Below are positions 8,748 through 17,706 of a stretch of 64,000 nt of DNA, piece by piece (position 1 is the first letter of the stretch; each line of letters begins with the position of its first letter). Location of the stretch: assembly GCA_964387025.1 (NCBI GenBank), contig CAYLUZ010000006.1, forward strand, positions 62,001 through 126,000, written 5' to 3'. This DNA comes from PNON01 sp964387025. GTDB taxonomy: Bacteria; Chloroflexota; Anaerolineae; Anaerolineales; Anaerolineaceae. The position numbers were made by a program, and so were the translations under genes. The notes below the pieces were generated by a model, which was not told where the DNA came from, did no database searches, and saw only the letters and a list, made by a program, of their open reading frames with translations.

Positions 8748-9497
8748 TTATTTTCCTCCTTCAGCCGTTGCCTTGCCAAAAAGGTGTTGAAATCTGGATG
8801 AGATCGTCATTTTGCGTAAGTCCATTATTCGCCAGCCCGGTTCAAAATTCGAAGGACAAACTTCAGAACATTCAAAAGCGGAGTGGCAGCGCCAGACGCC
8901 ATCCTGGTTATCCGTCATAGTTACTATGTTCTTGTCTTCATAACGGGCTTTCGCTTGATTTGCACCTAGAGCTGCCGGACCCAAATACTCCAATGAGGTA
9001 GAACTTGCCGGGCATGCGCTGATGCACAATCCACATTCAAGGCAGTCGACCAGCCTATCCATTCCGGAATCGGAGTGTTTCTGATCTGGTTGAATTCCTT
9101 TATCCAGCGGTTGGTTAATTACTGGTTGAACCTGGTTGTAATCCACTTCATCGAGATTACGGAAGAACTGTCCCATATCGACAGCCAGATCACTGATGAT
9201 CGGCATGTTTCGCAGTGGTTCCACTAAGATTTTTCCACCATCATGCGTGACATCCCGGATCAAAGTGATGCAGGTCAATTTCTCGCGGTGGTTAACCCGC
9301 ATTCCACATGCACCACATGCTGAATGATGGCAGGCGTGCCTATATACAAGGCTGCGATCGTGGTATGCCCAGATCTTTTCTATTCCGTCCAAAACATATT
9401 CGTCCGGGTTAATTTCCAACTCAAAATCCTGGAAACCTGGCTTCTCGTCAGCTTTCTGACGGTATACAGTAAAAGTAACTTTCCATTTTTCGCTCAA
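8748..9497 (-). CDS. SdhB/FrdB-type iron-sulfur subunit
   Basis: Electron-transfer subunit with three Fe-S clusters, 249 residues. The N-terminal ferredoxin domain carries C56, C61, C64 and C76 for a [2Fe-2S] cluster (CHHSACGACGM). The C-terminal domain has CLECGLCISACP for a [4Fe-4S] cluster and CHSAFECSEVCP for the [3Fe-4S] cluster, all with SdhB-like spacing. It lies between a GlpA-like flavoprotein (13 nt upstream) and the SdhC-like anchor (2 nt downstream). In all known SDH/FRD complexes this subunit docks on SdhA/FrdA, but no such flavoprotein is encoded here. Either it pairs with the GlpA-like protein or with an SdhA encoded elsewhere. Confidence 0.92.
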   Translation of the reverse strand: MSEKWKVTFTVYRQKADEKPGFQDFELEINPDEYVLDGIEKIWAYHDRSLVYRHACHHSACGACGMRVNHREKLTCITLIRDVTHDGGKILVEPLRNMPIISDLAVDMGQFFRNLDEVDYNQVQPVINQPLDKGIQPDQKHSDSGMDRLVDCLECGLCISACPASSTSLEYLGPAALGANQAKARYEDKNIVTMTDNQDGVWRCHSAFECSEVCPSNFEPGWRIMDLRKMTISSRFQHLFGKATAEGGK

Positions 9498-9510
9498 AGT
9501 GCACCCTCGC

Positions 9511-10674
9511 TCACTGTTGATAATATTTACGATATGAAACTAAAGGTTGATTTTTTGTCTGGCATTCTATGGACAAGCCGAATTTTTTACACACCAGATC
9601 TGCAGTTTTTTCAGCCATTCCCCTGGATGTAGTTGCTTTACCACCGATGATGCTGATCAACCCGCCAACTTTGTCGGATTCTTCATGATCATAGCATTTA
9701 AATGTACGTGCTATACTGCGCGCTTCCATTCCTGCCCCGATCAAAGGCCGGCTGGACATAAATACTCCCCGGAATGGTGTGTTCTTGATTTCAGGCAGCA
9801 ATTCAGATCCCCGGTCAACCATCATCTGGATCTGTTCCTCATTGATCGGAATATAATCCACATCTTCGATCTCAAAGGATGTCGTCCCAATAACAGCCAT
9901 TCTGCGCTGAGGAAGGACTATATCTCCATCATCAGGAATATTCAACCGGTTAATGGTTGTGTTTGTCAATCTTTTTGCTACTGTCACCATGATGCCTGGT
10001 GTGGGTTTCACAGGTACATGGATATTTGCCATTTTCGCAATTTTTCCAGCCCAAGCTCCGGTGGCATTGATCACCATGTCCGCTTCGAAATTAACTTTCT
10101 TATTGTTCGTCCGGTTCCAGGTTTTGATCCCGGTGACTTTTTTGGAGTTATCCAGGATGATCTCTTCCACTTCGTGGTATGGGTAGAATTTTGCGCCATA
10201 TTTCTGGGCTGATGCAGCAAAAGCAAAAGCCAATCGAAGGGGTTCAAATGTCCCATCCGGGACAGAATAAGCTTTGATAACCTTGGGGTTGATGTGTGGT
10301 TCTACTTTGAGGAGATCAGATACACTTATTTCCTTAGTAGGAATTCCACAGGCTGCTGCGCCTTCAAGGAATTTCTGGCTGTATTCAACATCCGATTCGT
10401 TCAAGCCTATAAAGTAGCCACCATTCGGTTCTATGCATTGACTGGCAATTTTCCTCAGGATCGTGTTTTCTTCGATGCACTCAATCGCGGATTCCCTATC
10501 ATTTACACAGTACCTGCCTCCACTGTGCAATAAACCATGTGTCCTCCCCGACGTGCCGGATACAAGTTCCCCCCGCTCCACAACTGTTACCGCAAATCCT
10601 CGTAGGGCAAGGTCATATGCGGTAGCAACTCCGGTAAAACCGGCGCCAATAATTAATACCGTTGGTTTATTCAT
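9511..10674 (-). CDS. glpA: GlpA-type FAD-dependent glycerol-3-phosphate dehydrogenase
   Basis: FAD enzyme oxidising sn-glycerol-3-phosphate to dihydroxyacetone phosphate. The N-terminal dinucleotide fold (IIGAGFTGVATAYDLALRG) is followed by TSGRTHGLLHSGGRYCVNDR, ECIEENTILRKIA and a C-terminal IIGGKATTSRGMAEKTADLV. These are close to E. coli GlpA as I remember it. Unlike E. coli GlpA it has no C-terminal [2Fe-2S] Bfd-like domain and ends after about 387 residues. The start at 10674 (MNKPTVLI) is preferred because it gives an 8-nt overlap with the end of glpK; an upstream ATG at 10698 would overlap 32 nt. It follows the glycerol kinase gene and precedes SdhB-, SdhC- and SdhD-like genes, so these may replace GlpB/GlpC. 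Confidence 0.88.
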   Translation of the reverse strand: MNKPTVLIIGAGFTGVATAYDLALRGFAVTVVERGELVSGTSGRTHGLLHSGGRYCVNDRESAIECIEENTILRKIASQCIEPNGGYFIGLNESDVEYSQKFLEGAAACGIPTKEISVSDLLKVEPHINPKVIKAYSVPDGTFEPLRLAFAFAASAQKYGAKFYPYHEVEEIILDNSKKVTGIKTWNRTNNKKVNFEADMVINATGAWAGKIAKMANIHVPVKPTPGIMVTVAKRLTNTTINRLNIPDDGDIVLPQRRMAVIGTTSFEIEDVDYIPINEEQIQMMVDRGSELLPEIKNTPFRGVFMSSRPLIGAGMEARSIARTFKCYDHEESDKVGGLISIIGGKATTSRGMAEKTADLVCKKFGLSIECQTKNQPLVSYRKYYQQ

Positions 10675-12190
10675 TACCCATCCGTTCTGGTGGTTCATCC
10701 ACCCAATTGAAAGATTTTTTTACGGCCTTTTTCCATCGTGAAATTCGCTGGTCTACACTCCTTTTGTCCATAATTGGCTGCCACTCATGGTCTTTTATCC
10801 AATTTTGTTTCAAGTCTGATATTCCAGACCAATAACCAACTGCCAAACCGGCTCCGTAAGCTGCCCCCAGAGCGGTCGTTTCTGCAATGCTCGGCCTGAT
10901 GACCGGGACTTGAAGTAGGTCCGCCTGGAACTGCATTAGCAGTCCATTATATACCATTCCGCCATCTACTTTTAAGGCAGTTAACCGCACACCGGAATCT
11001 ATTTCCATAGCATCAATTACTTCTTTTGTTTGAAAGGCGGTAGCTTCCAGTGCCGCCCTGGCAATATGACCTGAATTGACGAATCTGGTCAACCCTACAA
11101 TAACCCCGCGTGCATCGCTTCGCCAATATGGGGCAAAAAGCCCGGAAAAAGCTGGAACGAAATAAACATCACCATTATCCTCGACAGTCCTTGCCAGGGT
11201 TTCTACCTCTTTGGATGTCGAGATGATCTTTAAATTATCCCGCAGCCATTGCACCAGTGATCCGGTTACTGCGATCGATCCTTCCAGGCAGAATACAGCA
11301 GGTTCATCGCCGATCTTATAACCAACCGTTGTGAGCAGCCCATTTTTAGATACTACCGCTTGCTCCCCGGTATTCATTAGCATAAAACAGCCTGTACCGT
11401 ATGTGTTTTTTACCTCCCCGGTTTCAAAACAGGTTTGTCCAAATAATGCTGCCTGTTGGTCTCCAAAGTCACTCGCAATCGGGATGCCAATAAACGGATC
11501 TTTGGAAAATCCATAAACCATCGATGATGGCATTATTTTTGGTAGAATACTTTCAGGGATGCCAAAGATCGCCAGGATTTCTTGATCCCATTCCAGTGTG
11601 GATAGATCCATCAACATCGTCCTGGAAGCGTTAGTTACATCAGTGATGTGCAATCCCCCGTTCACTCCACCAGTTAGGTTCCAGATGATCCAGGAATCGG
11701 CATTTCCAAAATACAGATCACCGCTTGCTGCTGCTTCTTTTACACCAGGTATATTTTCAAAAAGCCAGGTAATTTTAGGACCGGAAAAATACGTCGCCAG
11801 AGGAAGTCCTGTTTTCTCCCTGAAGCGATCACTACCTCCCTCACGTCCAAATTTATTACAGAGAGTGTCAGTCCGGGTATCCTGCCAAACGATTGCGTTA
11901 CATAAAGGTTTACCCGTCTTTTTATTCCAGAGGAATGTTGTTTCCCTTTGATTAGTAATTCCGAATGCATTAATACTTTTTTCTGGCAAACCTGATTTAT
12001 GAACGGCTTCAATGATCACTTCACGAGTATTTTTCCATATTTCAAGCGGGTCATGCTCCACCCAGCCTGGTTTTGGAAATATTTGGGTGTGCTCTTTTTG
12101 ACTGACTGAAATTATTTTCCCGCTATGGTCAAAAAGAATGCATCTTGTACTGGTTGTTCCTTGATCGATCGCAGCAATTATTCCATCCAT
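10667..12190 (-). CDS. glpK: Glycerol kinase
   Basis: Phosphorylates glycerol to sn-glycerol-3-phosphate in the cytoplasm (FGGY kinase family). The 507-residue length is normal. Clear motifs are AIDQGTTSTRCILFDHSGK at the N-terminus, GWVEHDPLEIW, GITNQRETT, NAIVWQDTRTD, FGDQQAALFGQ, NTYGTGCFMLMNTGE and the late DGGMVYNGLLMQFQADLL. It overlaps the GlpA-like gene by 8 nt and lies 21 nt after fmt. The product is the expected substrate of the next enzyme, which makes a glycerol-to-quinone route the likely purpose of the operon. No glycerol facilitator (glpF) is seen in the window. Confidence 0.97.
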   Translation of the reverse strand: MDGIIAAIDQGTTSTRCILFDHSGKIISVSQKEHTQIFPKPGWVEHDPLEIWKNTREVIIEAVHKSGLPEKSINAFGITNQRETTFLWNKKTGKPLCNAIVWQDTRTDTLCNKFGREGGSDRFREKTGLPLATYFSGPKITWLFENIPGVKEAAASGDLYFGNADSWIIWNLTGGVNGGLHITDVTNASRTMLMDLSTLEWDQEILAIFGIPESILPKIMPSSMVYGFSKDPFIGIPIASDFGDQQAALFGQTCFETGEVKNTYGTGCFMLMNTGEQAVVSKNGLLTTVGYKIGDEPAVFCLEGSIAVTGSLVQWLRDNLKIISTSKEVETLARTVEDNGDVYFVPAFSGLFAPYWRSDARGVIVGLTRFVNSGHIARAALEATAFQTKEVIDAMEIDSGVRLTALKVDGGMVYNGLLMQFQADLLQVPVIRPSIAETTALGAAYGAGLAVGYWSGISDLKQNWIKDHEWQPIMDKRSVDQRISRWKKAVKKSFNWVDEPPERMGNE

Positions 12191-12211
12191 CGTCCACCCC
12201 GAATTTCTTAA

Positions 12212-13135
12212 TTAATTGAGAATATCACCCCAGGCACGATTACCTTGTAAGTAGGAATTTCCATCCACAGGTTTTTTCCCAGGTAATTGAATTACTTTCA
12301 ATATAAATAATCCTTCACTTGTTGTCACAGCAGGATAATTTTTATAAATATATTTTCTTCCCGCCGGTTTTCCAACGGATATTACCGCCTCGGCTTTGTG
12401 GACTTGCATAATTGTCCCATCCACCTCCAACCTGGAAACCGGCCAGGGTTGATAAGCGCGCACTTTTCGACACAATAACTCAGCAGGTTCATTCAAATCG
12501 AGGATCGCATCTTCTTTATGGATCATTCCTGCATACGTCGCATTCTGTTCATTTTGTTGGATCAGAGAGATGCTTCCGTTAAAGTAATCTGGCAGAGTCT
12601 TGATCAATAAGTCCGCGCCAATGATTGACAACCTGTCAGTTAGCTCCCCGGTGGTTTCGTTTGGATCGATTTCTACGGTTTGTTGGGTGAGGTAGTCGCC
12701 GGTATCAATGCCCTCATTTAATTTCATGATGGTAATTCCTGTTACTTTATCACCCGCGATGATGGCTGCCTGAATGGGAGCGGCACCACGCCAACGGGGC
12801 AATAAACTGGCATGCACGTTTATCAAACCGAATTTAGGAATTTCCAGTATATTCTTGCGAACGATCAGGCCAAATGCGGCCACTATGTAAACATCAGCAT
12901 TCCAGTCAAGTAATTGATCCATCACTCCGGGATCCTTTAACCGGTTGGGTTGAAGGAGCGGCAGGCAATAATTCTGAGCTATTACTTTTACCGGTGAGGG
13001 GGTGATTACTCTTCCACGTCCTGCAGGGCGGTCGGGTTGTGTCACTACTCCAACGATATTGTATTCTTTATGGATGGAAACAAGGGAAGGAATGGCAAAT
13101 TCTGGTGATCCGAAGAATACAACTTTCATTGACAT
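12212..13135 (-). CDS. fmt: Methionyl-tRNA formyltransferase
   Basis: Transfers a formyl group from 10-formyl-THF to initiator Met-tRNA. The 307 residues show VVFFGSPEFAIPSL, TQPDRPAGRG and the catalytic region INVHASLLPRWRGAAPIQAAI. ITIMKLNEGIDTGD follows, and then the C-terminal OB-like domain. It is the first gene of the long minus-strand run and precedes glpK by 21 nt, an uncommon neighbour: fmt is normally beside def, priA or rsmB. The start can be ATG at 13135 or ATG at 13129 (MKVVFFG); both are plausible. No convincing promoter could be read between it and the divergent small membrane protein gene. Confidence 0.97.
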   Translation of the reverse strand: MSMKVVFFGSPEFAIPSLVSIHKEYNIVGVVTQPDRPAGRGRVITPSPVKVIAQNYCLPLLQPNRLKDPGVMDQLLDWNADVYIVAAFGLIVRKNILEIPKFGLINVHASLLPRWRGAAPIQAAIIAGDKVTGITIMKLNEGIDTGDYLTQQTVEIDPNETTGELTDRLSIIGADLLIKTLPDYFNGSISLIQQNEQNATYAGMIHKEDAILDLNEPAELLCRKVRAYQPWPVSRLEVDGTIMQVHKAEAVISVGKPAGRKYIYKNYPAVTTSEGLFILKVIQLPGKKPVDGNSYLQGNRAWGDILN

Positions 13136-13188
13136 TGGGTTATTTTAACATAACTATATGCAAGATAAGGTATTATTTGATAATAAAC

Positions 13189-13216
13189 TTGCCATCTGAA
13201 TTTTTTGCTGTACAAT
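13189..13216 (+). promoter_or_regulatory. Promoter for the small membrane protein gene
   Basis: TTGCCA (13189-13194) and TACAAT (13211-13216) are 16 nt apart and lie 28 nt before the ATG at 13244. Confidence 0.55.
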
Positions 13217-13243
13217 AAATGTAAACATATTATGGAGGATAAA

Positions 13244-13573
13244 ATGACAACTGTTCCACCTAGTGATGTATCAAGTGATGATAAGCTTTGGTCTTTGCTC
13301 TCCTACATCTTTGCTCCGCTTGTAGGTCTGATCCTTTTACTAATGGAAGATAAAAAGTCACGTCCCTTTATCAAGTATCATGCAGTCTGCTCCCTTGTGC
13401 TTGGTATAGTAGCAATAGTATTCTATGTTGTTCTCGGCTGGATTATTATTGGCTTATGTGTTGGTGGACTTGTTTGGGCATATGGTGTGTACGTTGGCAT
13501 CAAAGCCTATAATGGCGAAATGGTCACCATACCGCTGGTTACAGACTTTGTCCATAAACAGGGCTGGGCATAA
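13244..13573 (+). CDS. Small membrane protein, DUF4870-like
   Basis: A 109-residue membrane protein of unknown function. The start at 13244 (MTTVPPSD) is chosen because GGAGGATAAA lies directly before it; an in-frame upstream start exists but lacks a ribosome binding site. The N-terminal polar segment SSDDKLWSLLSYIFAPL is followed by a helix, the DKKSRPFIKYHAVCSLVLG signature and two further helices. This pattern (KLWSLLSYI, then RPFIKYHA, then late helices) is that of the DUF4870/Tic20-like group. It is transcribed alone and ends just before a strong palindromic terminator shared with the convergent ABC exporter operon. No specific role can be assigned. Confidence 0.8.
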   Translation: MTTVPPSDVSSDDKLWSLLSYIFAPLVGLILLLMEDKKSRPFIKYHAVCSLVLGIVAIVFYVVLGWIIIGLCVGGLVWAYGVYVGIKAYNGEMVTIPLVTDFVHKQGWA

Positions 13574-13581
13574 TTTATTGA

Positions 13582-13625
13582 AAATAATAAACCTGCCAGA
13601 GAATTCTCTGGCAGGTTTATTATTT
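13582..13625. terminator. Bidirectional terminator: 44-bp perfect palindrome
   Basis: Two 22-nt arms (13582-13603 and 13604-13625) are exact reverse complements and meet at GAATTC. The core is a GC-rich stem (ACCTGCCAGAG), and each arm ends in an A/T-rich tail that gives a U-rich run in either direction. It lies between the stop at 13573 and the convergent stop at 13648, so it can serve both transcripts. Confidence 0.9.
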
Positions 13626-13647
13626 AAGCAAATTTCATAAAATTAGA

Positions 13648-15468
13648 TCACTTCATGCTGACAACTTCTCCTGGAACGTAAAATTGTCGCTTATATAGAT
13701 CGGCATATATTCCTCCGGTCTTTATTAACCCATCATGGGTTCCACGTTCCACAATTCTTCCATCTTCGATAACTATCACTAGGTTTGCGTTGCGTACTGT
13801 AGATAATCTATGAGCAATGACAAAACTTGTTCTTCCAACCAGCAATGCATTTAATGCCTTTTGGATCAAGCTTTCAGTCCTGGTATCAATACTGGCTGTA
13901 GCTTCATCCAAGATGAGAATTCTCGGGTCTGCTAAAACAGCTCTGGCAATAGAAATTAATTGTCTTTGTCCCTGGCTGAGAAGCTTTCCCCGTTCACCTA
14001 CCTCTGTCTTATAACCATCCGGCAGCTTTTCAATGAATTGATCTGCATTTGCAGCAATCGCAGCTTGCTTTATTTCAGCATCACTTGCAGCCAGCCTACC
14101 GTACCGAATATTATCGGCAATGGATCCCGAGAATAGGAATGGCTCCTGTGTAACGATTCCCATTTTTGACCTCAAACTTTTTTGTTTGATATCCTTCAAA
14201 TTGTTGCCATCAACAAGAATTGCACCTTCAGATGGATCATAAAACCTGGCCAGGAGACTAACGAGGGTTGTTTTACCCGCGCCTGTGCTCCCCACAACTG
14301 CCACTGTTTCGCCCGGATTGACGGTCAGGTTGATATCCCGCAAAACGTGTTGGTCTTCTTCATAAGCAAAACACACGTCTTTAAATTCCACTTTTCCATT
14401 GATCTTTAACAGATCAACAGCCTGATTTTTATCCTCTACGGTCGCATTAATATCCATTAAGCTGAAAACCCGTTCGGCTGCTGCAAATGCAGATTGAGCA
14501 GTCGTCCATAGCTGGGCTACCTGTTGTATCGGCCGGAAAAAGTTTTGTACGTATTGAAGGAATGCTACAACTACCCCAATTGAGATGCTGTTATTGATCA
14601 CGAGGACACCGCCCAATCCAGCAACCAGTGCAAAATCAAGAGTGATCAATACATCCATCGCCGGGTTAAAAGCAGAGGTGATGGCTGTTGCGCTAACATT
14701 TGCATCCCGATTGGCTGCATTTCTTTCGGCAAATTTTTTAATATTCACCTCAGAGCGATTAAAAGCCTGGGCAACTTTAATACCGCTGATCTCTTCTTCC
14801 ATATTTGCCGAAACATCACCGATCGTTTCCCTGGTCTTGCGAAATGCGCCGCGTGCAAGTTGGGAGAAAAGTTTTGTTGTATACAAAAGCACTGGTACCA
14901 TCACAATGACAGCCAACCCAAGCTTCCAGCTAACTAGCAGCATAGCTATACCAATACCAAGCAAAGCAAATATGGATCCGACCATTTGGGTAAAAGATTG
15001 ACTGATAAAATTGTTGATCACATCAATATCATTTACCAGACGGCTCATCAACTCACCGGCTTGCTTACTTTCCAAGAATTGCAGGGATAAACTTTCAATT
15101 TTTTCAAAGACGTTTTTTCTAAGTTCTGCTAATATCTGCTGTCCAACTTTGGACATGATATATATTTGAGAACGGGTAGCCCAGGCTCCAACCAGAAAAG
15201 TTGCCACCATGGCAATAAAAATATATCCCAGACCGGTTTGATTCCCTACCGAAATAAACTTGTCAATCGCTAATCCAGTTAGATATGGTCCAAGCCCCTG
15301 GGTCGCCGCAGAGAGTAGGATCATAATAAAAGCAATGGATACTTGTTTCTTATAAGGTACTAGTGTCTGCAATAGCCTTTTTAAAACTTTGGAAGTGTCC
15401 TTTGGTTTTTCTTCTTCTTGGAACATTCTGCCACCAGGACCGCCGGGTCTACCTCCACCGTGCATCAT
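13648..15468 (-). CDS. Heterodimeric ABC exporter subunit with catalytic site (LmrD/BmrD-like)
   Basis: Half-transporter of 606 residues: a six-helix membrane domain (about 40-340) and a nucleotide-binding domain. Walker A is GSTGAGKTT and Walker B ILILDEATASID has the catalytic Glu. The switch His is present (FVIAHRLSTVRNA), but the signature is LSQGQ instead of LSGGQ. The N-terminus is Gly/Pro-rich (HGGGRPGGPGGRM), as in several LmrD-type subunits. It overlaps the partner gene by 4 nt (ATGA). The complementary defects in the two subunits are those of asymmetric heterodimeric exporters (TM287/288, BmrCD, LmrCD), so drug or lipid export is likely. Control by the MarR gene upstream fits efflux of a toxic compound. 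Confidence 0.93.
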   Translation of the reverse strand: MMHGGGRPGGPGGRMFQEEEKPKDTSKVLKRLLQTLVPYKKQVSIAFIMILLSAATQGLGPYLTGLAIDKFISVGNQTGLGYIFIAMVATFLVGAWATRSQIYIMSKVGQQILAELRKNVFEKIESLSLQFLESKQAGELMSRLVNDIDVINNFISQSFTQMVGSIFALLGIGIAMLLVSWKLGLAVIVMVPVLLYTTKLFSQLARGAFRKTRETIGDVSANMEEEISGIKVAQAFNRSEVNIKKFAERNAANRDANVSATAITSAFNPAMDVLITLDFALVAGLGGVLVINNSISIGVVVAFLQYVQNFFRPIQQVAQLWTTAQSAFAAAERVFSLMDINATVEDKNQAVDLLKINGKVEFKDVCFAYEEDQHVLRDINLTVNPGETVAVVGSTGAGKTTLVSLLARFYDPSEGAILVDGNNLKDIKQKSLRSKMGIVTQEPFLFSGSIADNIRYGRLAASDAEIKQAAIAANADQFIEKLPDGYKTEVGERGKLLSQGQRQLISIARAVLADPRILILDEATASIDTRTESLIQKALNALLVGRTSFVIAHRLSTVRNANLVIVIEDGRIVERGTHDGLIKTGGIYADLYKRQFYVPGEVVSMK

Positions 15469-17228
15469 AGTGCCACCTCCTCAGAAGAAGCTACAAGTTC
15501 AGTGTGACCACCCATTTGTGTCTCAAGGATTTCCGCATACAGTTCGCAGGTTTGCATTAATTCCTGGTGGGTCCCTTGAGCAGCTATTTTAGCATCCTCC
15601 ATCACAAGTATTTTGTCTGCATTTCGTACTGTACTGATCCTTTGAGCGATTACAAAAGTCGTTCGACCTTTTCTTAATTCCTCTAACGCTTGTTGGATAA
15701 GGAATTCGGTTTCTGAATCTACGGAAGATGTACTATCATCCATGATCAGTATTCGCGGTTGGAGTAACAATGCCCTGGCTATGGCTATCCTTTGCTTTTG
15801 ACCACCTGATAGCCCCACACCCCTTTCACCAATGATAGTTTCATAACCTTCCGGCATTTGATTGATGAATTCATCAGCTTGGGCAGCTTTTGCCACAGAT
15901 ACTACTTCGTCCATTAAAGCTTCAGGTTTTCCATAAGCTATATTTTCCCTGATGGTTCCAGCAAATAATGTTGTCTCCTGCAGAACCATTCCGATTTGTC
16001 TCCGTAATGAGTCAAGTGTTACGTCGCGAACATCAAAGCCATCAATGAGAACTTGTCCTGAACTGACATCATAAAACCTGGGAATTAAATTGATGATCGA
16101 TGATTTCCCTGATCCAGTCTGCCCTAGTATGGCAATAGTCTGGTTCGGCTCTACTGTGAATGAAGCATTTTCGATCACGTAACTATCTGAACCGGTATAT
16201 TTAAAACAAACATCTTTGAACGTGACTTGACCTACTACTGGTGGAAGTGTCAAGGCATCCGGTTTATCCTCCACTTCCGATTTCGCATCCAGAATCTCAA
16301 AGATACGCTCTGCCGATGCTTCTGCCCGGGATAATGAGCTGGCAATAAAACCAAGCATGAATACCGGCATCAGGAAATATCCCTGGTAACTGGTAAAAGC
16401 GACGAGCTCTCCTAATGTGATCGATTCCTTTATGACCATCAATCCACCCACCCAAATGACAATAGCTGACGCCAGGTTTGCTACAAAGAAAGCCAAAGGG
16501 AAGAAAGTGGAAAAAGCATTGACCAACTTGATGTTTTCATTTTTATAGTCCTGGTTTCTCTCATCAAATCGTCCAATTTCAAAATCCTCCCGGGCAAATG
16601 CTTTAACGATTCGAATACCAGCGAGATTCTCTTGCAACACTGTATTCACCGCCCCTAATTTCTGTTGAATTGTCCTTGAGAGCGGCATCACTTTCTTTAT
16701 GAAAACAGAAAATAAAACACCGATCACCGGCAGCATACCCAAAAAGATCAATGTCAGTTTCCAATTCATCGAAAATAAGATTGCCAATGTCCCAAAAAAC
16801 ATAATAAATGCACTTGAAAGTTGAAGCAAACCATTTCCGGTAAACATTTTCACAAGTTCTACGTCAGATGTCATCCGGGTCATTAACTTCCCGGTTTGTG
16901 ATTGGTCGTGATATGTAAAGCTTAACTTCTGCAGCTTGGAGAATATCCGGTTTCGCATTTCATATGCAATACCCTGTGAGACTCTCTCCGCCCAATATCC
17001 TTGTAAGAAATTGAAAATTCCCCGACCAAGTGCAATAACCACCAGTAAAATTGCTATCTGCACCATGGTCCCCATTAACTTCTGCGAAATTCCTTTATCA
17101 ATAAGGATTTTTAGTAATTGTGGAGTTATCAGATTAGCTGCATTTACCAATATTAAACTGATGAATGCTCCAATGGCCAAAAATGTAAATGGCTTAATAA
17201 ATCCAAATGCTCTACGAATTCCCTTCAA
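15465..17228 (-). CDS. Heterodimeric ABC exporter subunit with degenerate site (LmrC/BmrC-like)
   Basis: Half-transporter of 587 residues: transmembrane domain (about 10-310) and nucleotide-binding domain. Walker A GQTGSGKSS and a canonical signature LSGGQKQRIAIARA are present. The Walker B is LIMDDSTSSVD, with Asp in place of the catalytic Glu, and the switch His is replaced by Gln (FVIAQRISTVRNAD). This is the non-hydrolysing half expected of a TM287/BmrC-type partner. It overlaps both the MarR gene (4 nt) and the second exporter gene (4 nt), so all three are probably made from one mRNA at matched levels. The substrate is not evident from sequence. Confidence 0.93.
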   Translation of the reverse strand: MKGIRRAFGFIKPFTFLAIGAFISLILVNAANLITPQLLKILIDKGISQKLMGTMVQIAILLVVIALGRGIFNFLQGYWAERVSQGIAYEMRNRIFSKLQKLSFTYHDQSQTGKLMTRMTSDVELVKMFTGNGLLQLSSAFIMFFGTLAILFSMNWKLTLIFLGMLPVIGVLFSVFIKKVMPLSRTIQQKLGAVNTVLQENLAGIRIVKAFAREDFEIGRFDERNQDYKNENIKLVNAFSTFFPLAFFVANLASAIVIWVGGLMVIKESITLGELVAFTSYQGYFLMPVFMLGFIASSLSRAEASAERIFEILDAKSEVEDKPDALTLPPVVGQVTFKDVCFKYTGSDSYVIENASFTVEPNQTIAILGQTGSGKSSIINLIPRFYDVSSGQVLIDGFDVRDVTLDSLRRQIGMVLQETTLFAGTIRENIAYGKPEALMDEVVSVAKAAQADEFINQMPEGYETIIGERGVGLSGGQKQRIAIARALLLQPRILIMDDSTSSVDSETEFLIQQALEELRKGRTTFVIAQRISTVRNADKILVMEDAKIAAQGTHQELMQTCELYAEILETQMGGHTELVASSEEVAL

Positions 17229-17677
17229 TGCAATCCTCCATGGTTGTTTGTTGTGAATTTATCATTCAATATTTTGAGCGATTCCATAATGATCTTCAAA
17301 TCCTTTTCAGATGTTTGGCTTAATTTCCTTTTGATATTTGCTCTTAATCTTTCGTGCATTTCTTCCATTTGTCTCTTTCCATCATCTGAAACTTGAAGGG
17401 AAACAACCCGTTTGTCTACTGGATCATGGGTTTTAACGATCCATCCTCTTTCAAACAGCATTTTGACCGATTCGCTGATTGATGCTTTTGAAACATTCTG
17501 GAGTCTGGCAAGATCGCTGATCTTCATGGGATGATCCATCAGCATTGCAATGATCCGGAAATGTGCAACTGGGAAATTGTAATCAGCGCACTCCTTTATA
17601 TACATCACAAACGACTGCATCAACTTTGGTATAATATTCGAAATGTCCTTGGCTGTTTGTTCTATAAGATCATCCAT
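17225..17677 (-). CDS. MarR-family transcriptional regulator
   Basis: Winged-helix repressor of 150 residues. The DNA-binding core is MKISDLARLQNVSKASISESVKMLFERGW, here in the central third, followed by the wing IVKTHDPVDKRVVSLQVSDDGK, both typical of MarR. It is the first gene of a three-gene operon with the ABC exporter pair, overlapping by 4 nt. A readable promoter with a TTAGG-ATA-CCTAA inverted repeat lies directly upstream, so it most likely represses its own operon until an exported ligand binds. The ligand is unknown. Confidence 0.92.
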   Translation of the reverse strand: MDDLIEQTAKDISNIIPKLMQSFVMYIKECADYNFPVAHFRIIAMLMDHPMKISDLARLQNVSKASISESVKMLFERGWIVKTHDPVDKRVVSLQVSDDGKRQMEEMHERLRANIKRKLSQTSEKDLKIIMESLKILNDKFTTNNHGGLH

Positions 17678-17693
17678 GATTCTCCAAATATTG

Positions 17694-17706
17694 TTAGGAT
17701 ACCTAA
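17694..17706. promoter_or_regulatory. Likely MarR operator
   Basis: Inverted repeat TTAGG (17694-17698), 3-nt spacer, CCTAA (17702-17706). It overlaps the downstream edge of the -10 box and covers the expected transcription start, where a MarR dimer would block RNA polymerase. That this regulator binds here is inferred. Confidence 0.65.
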
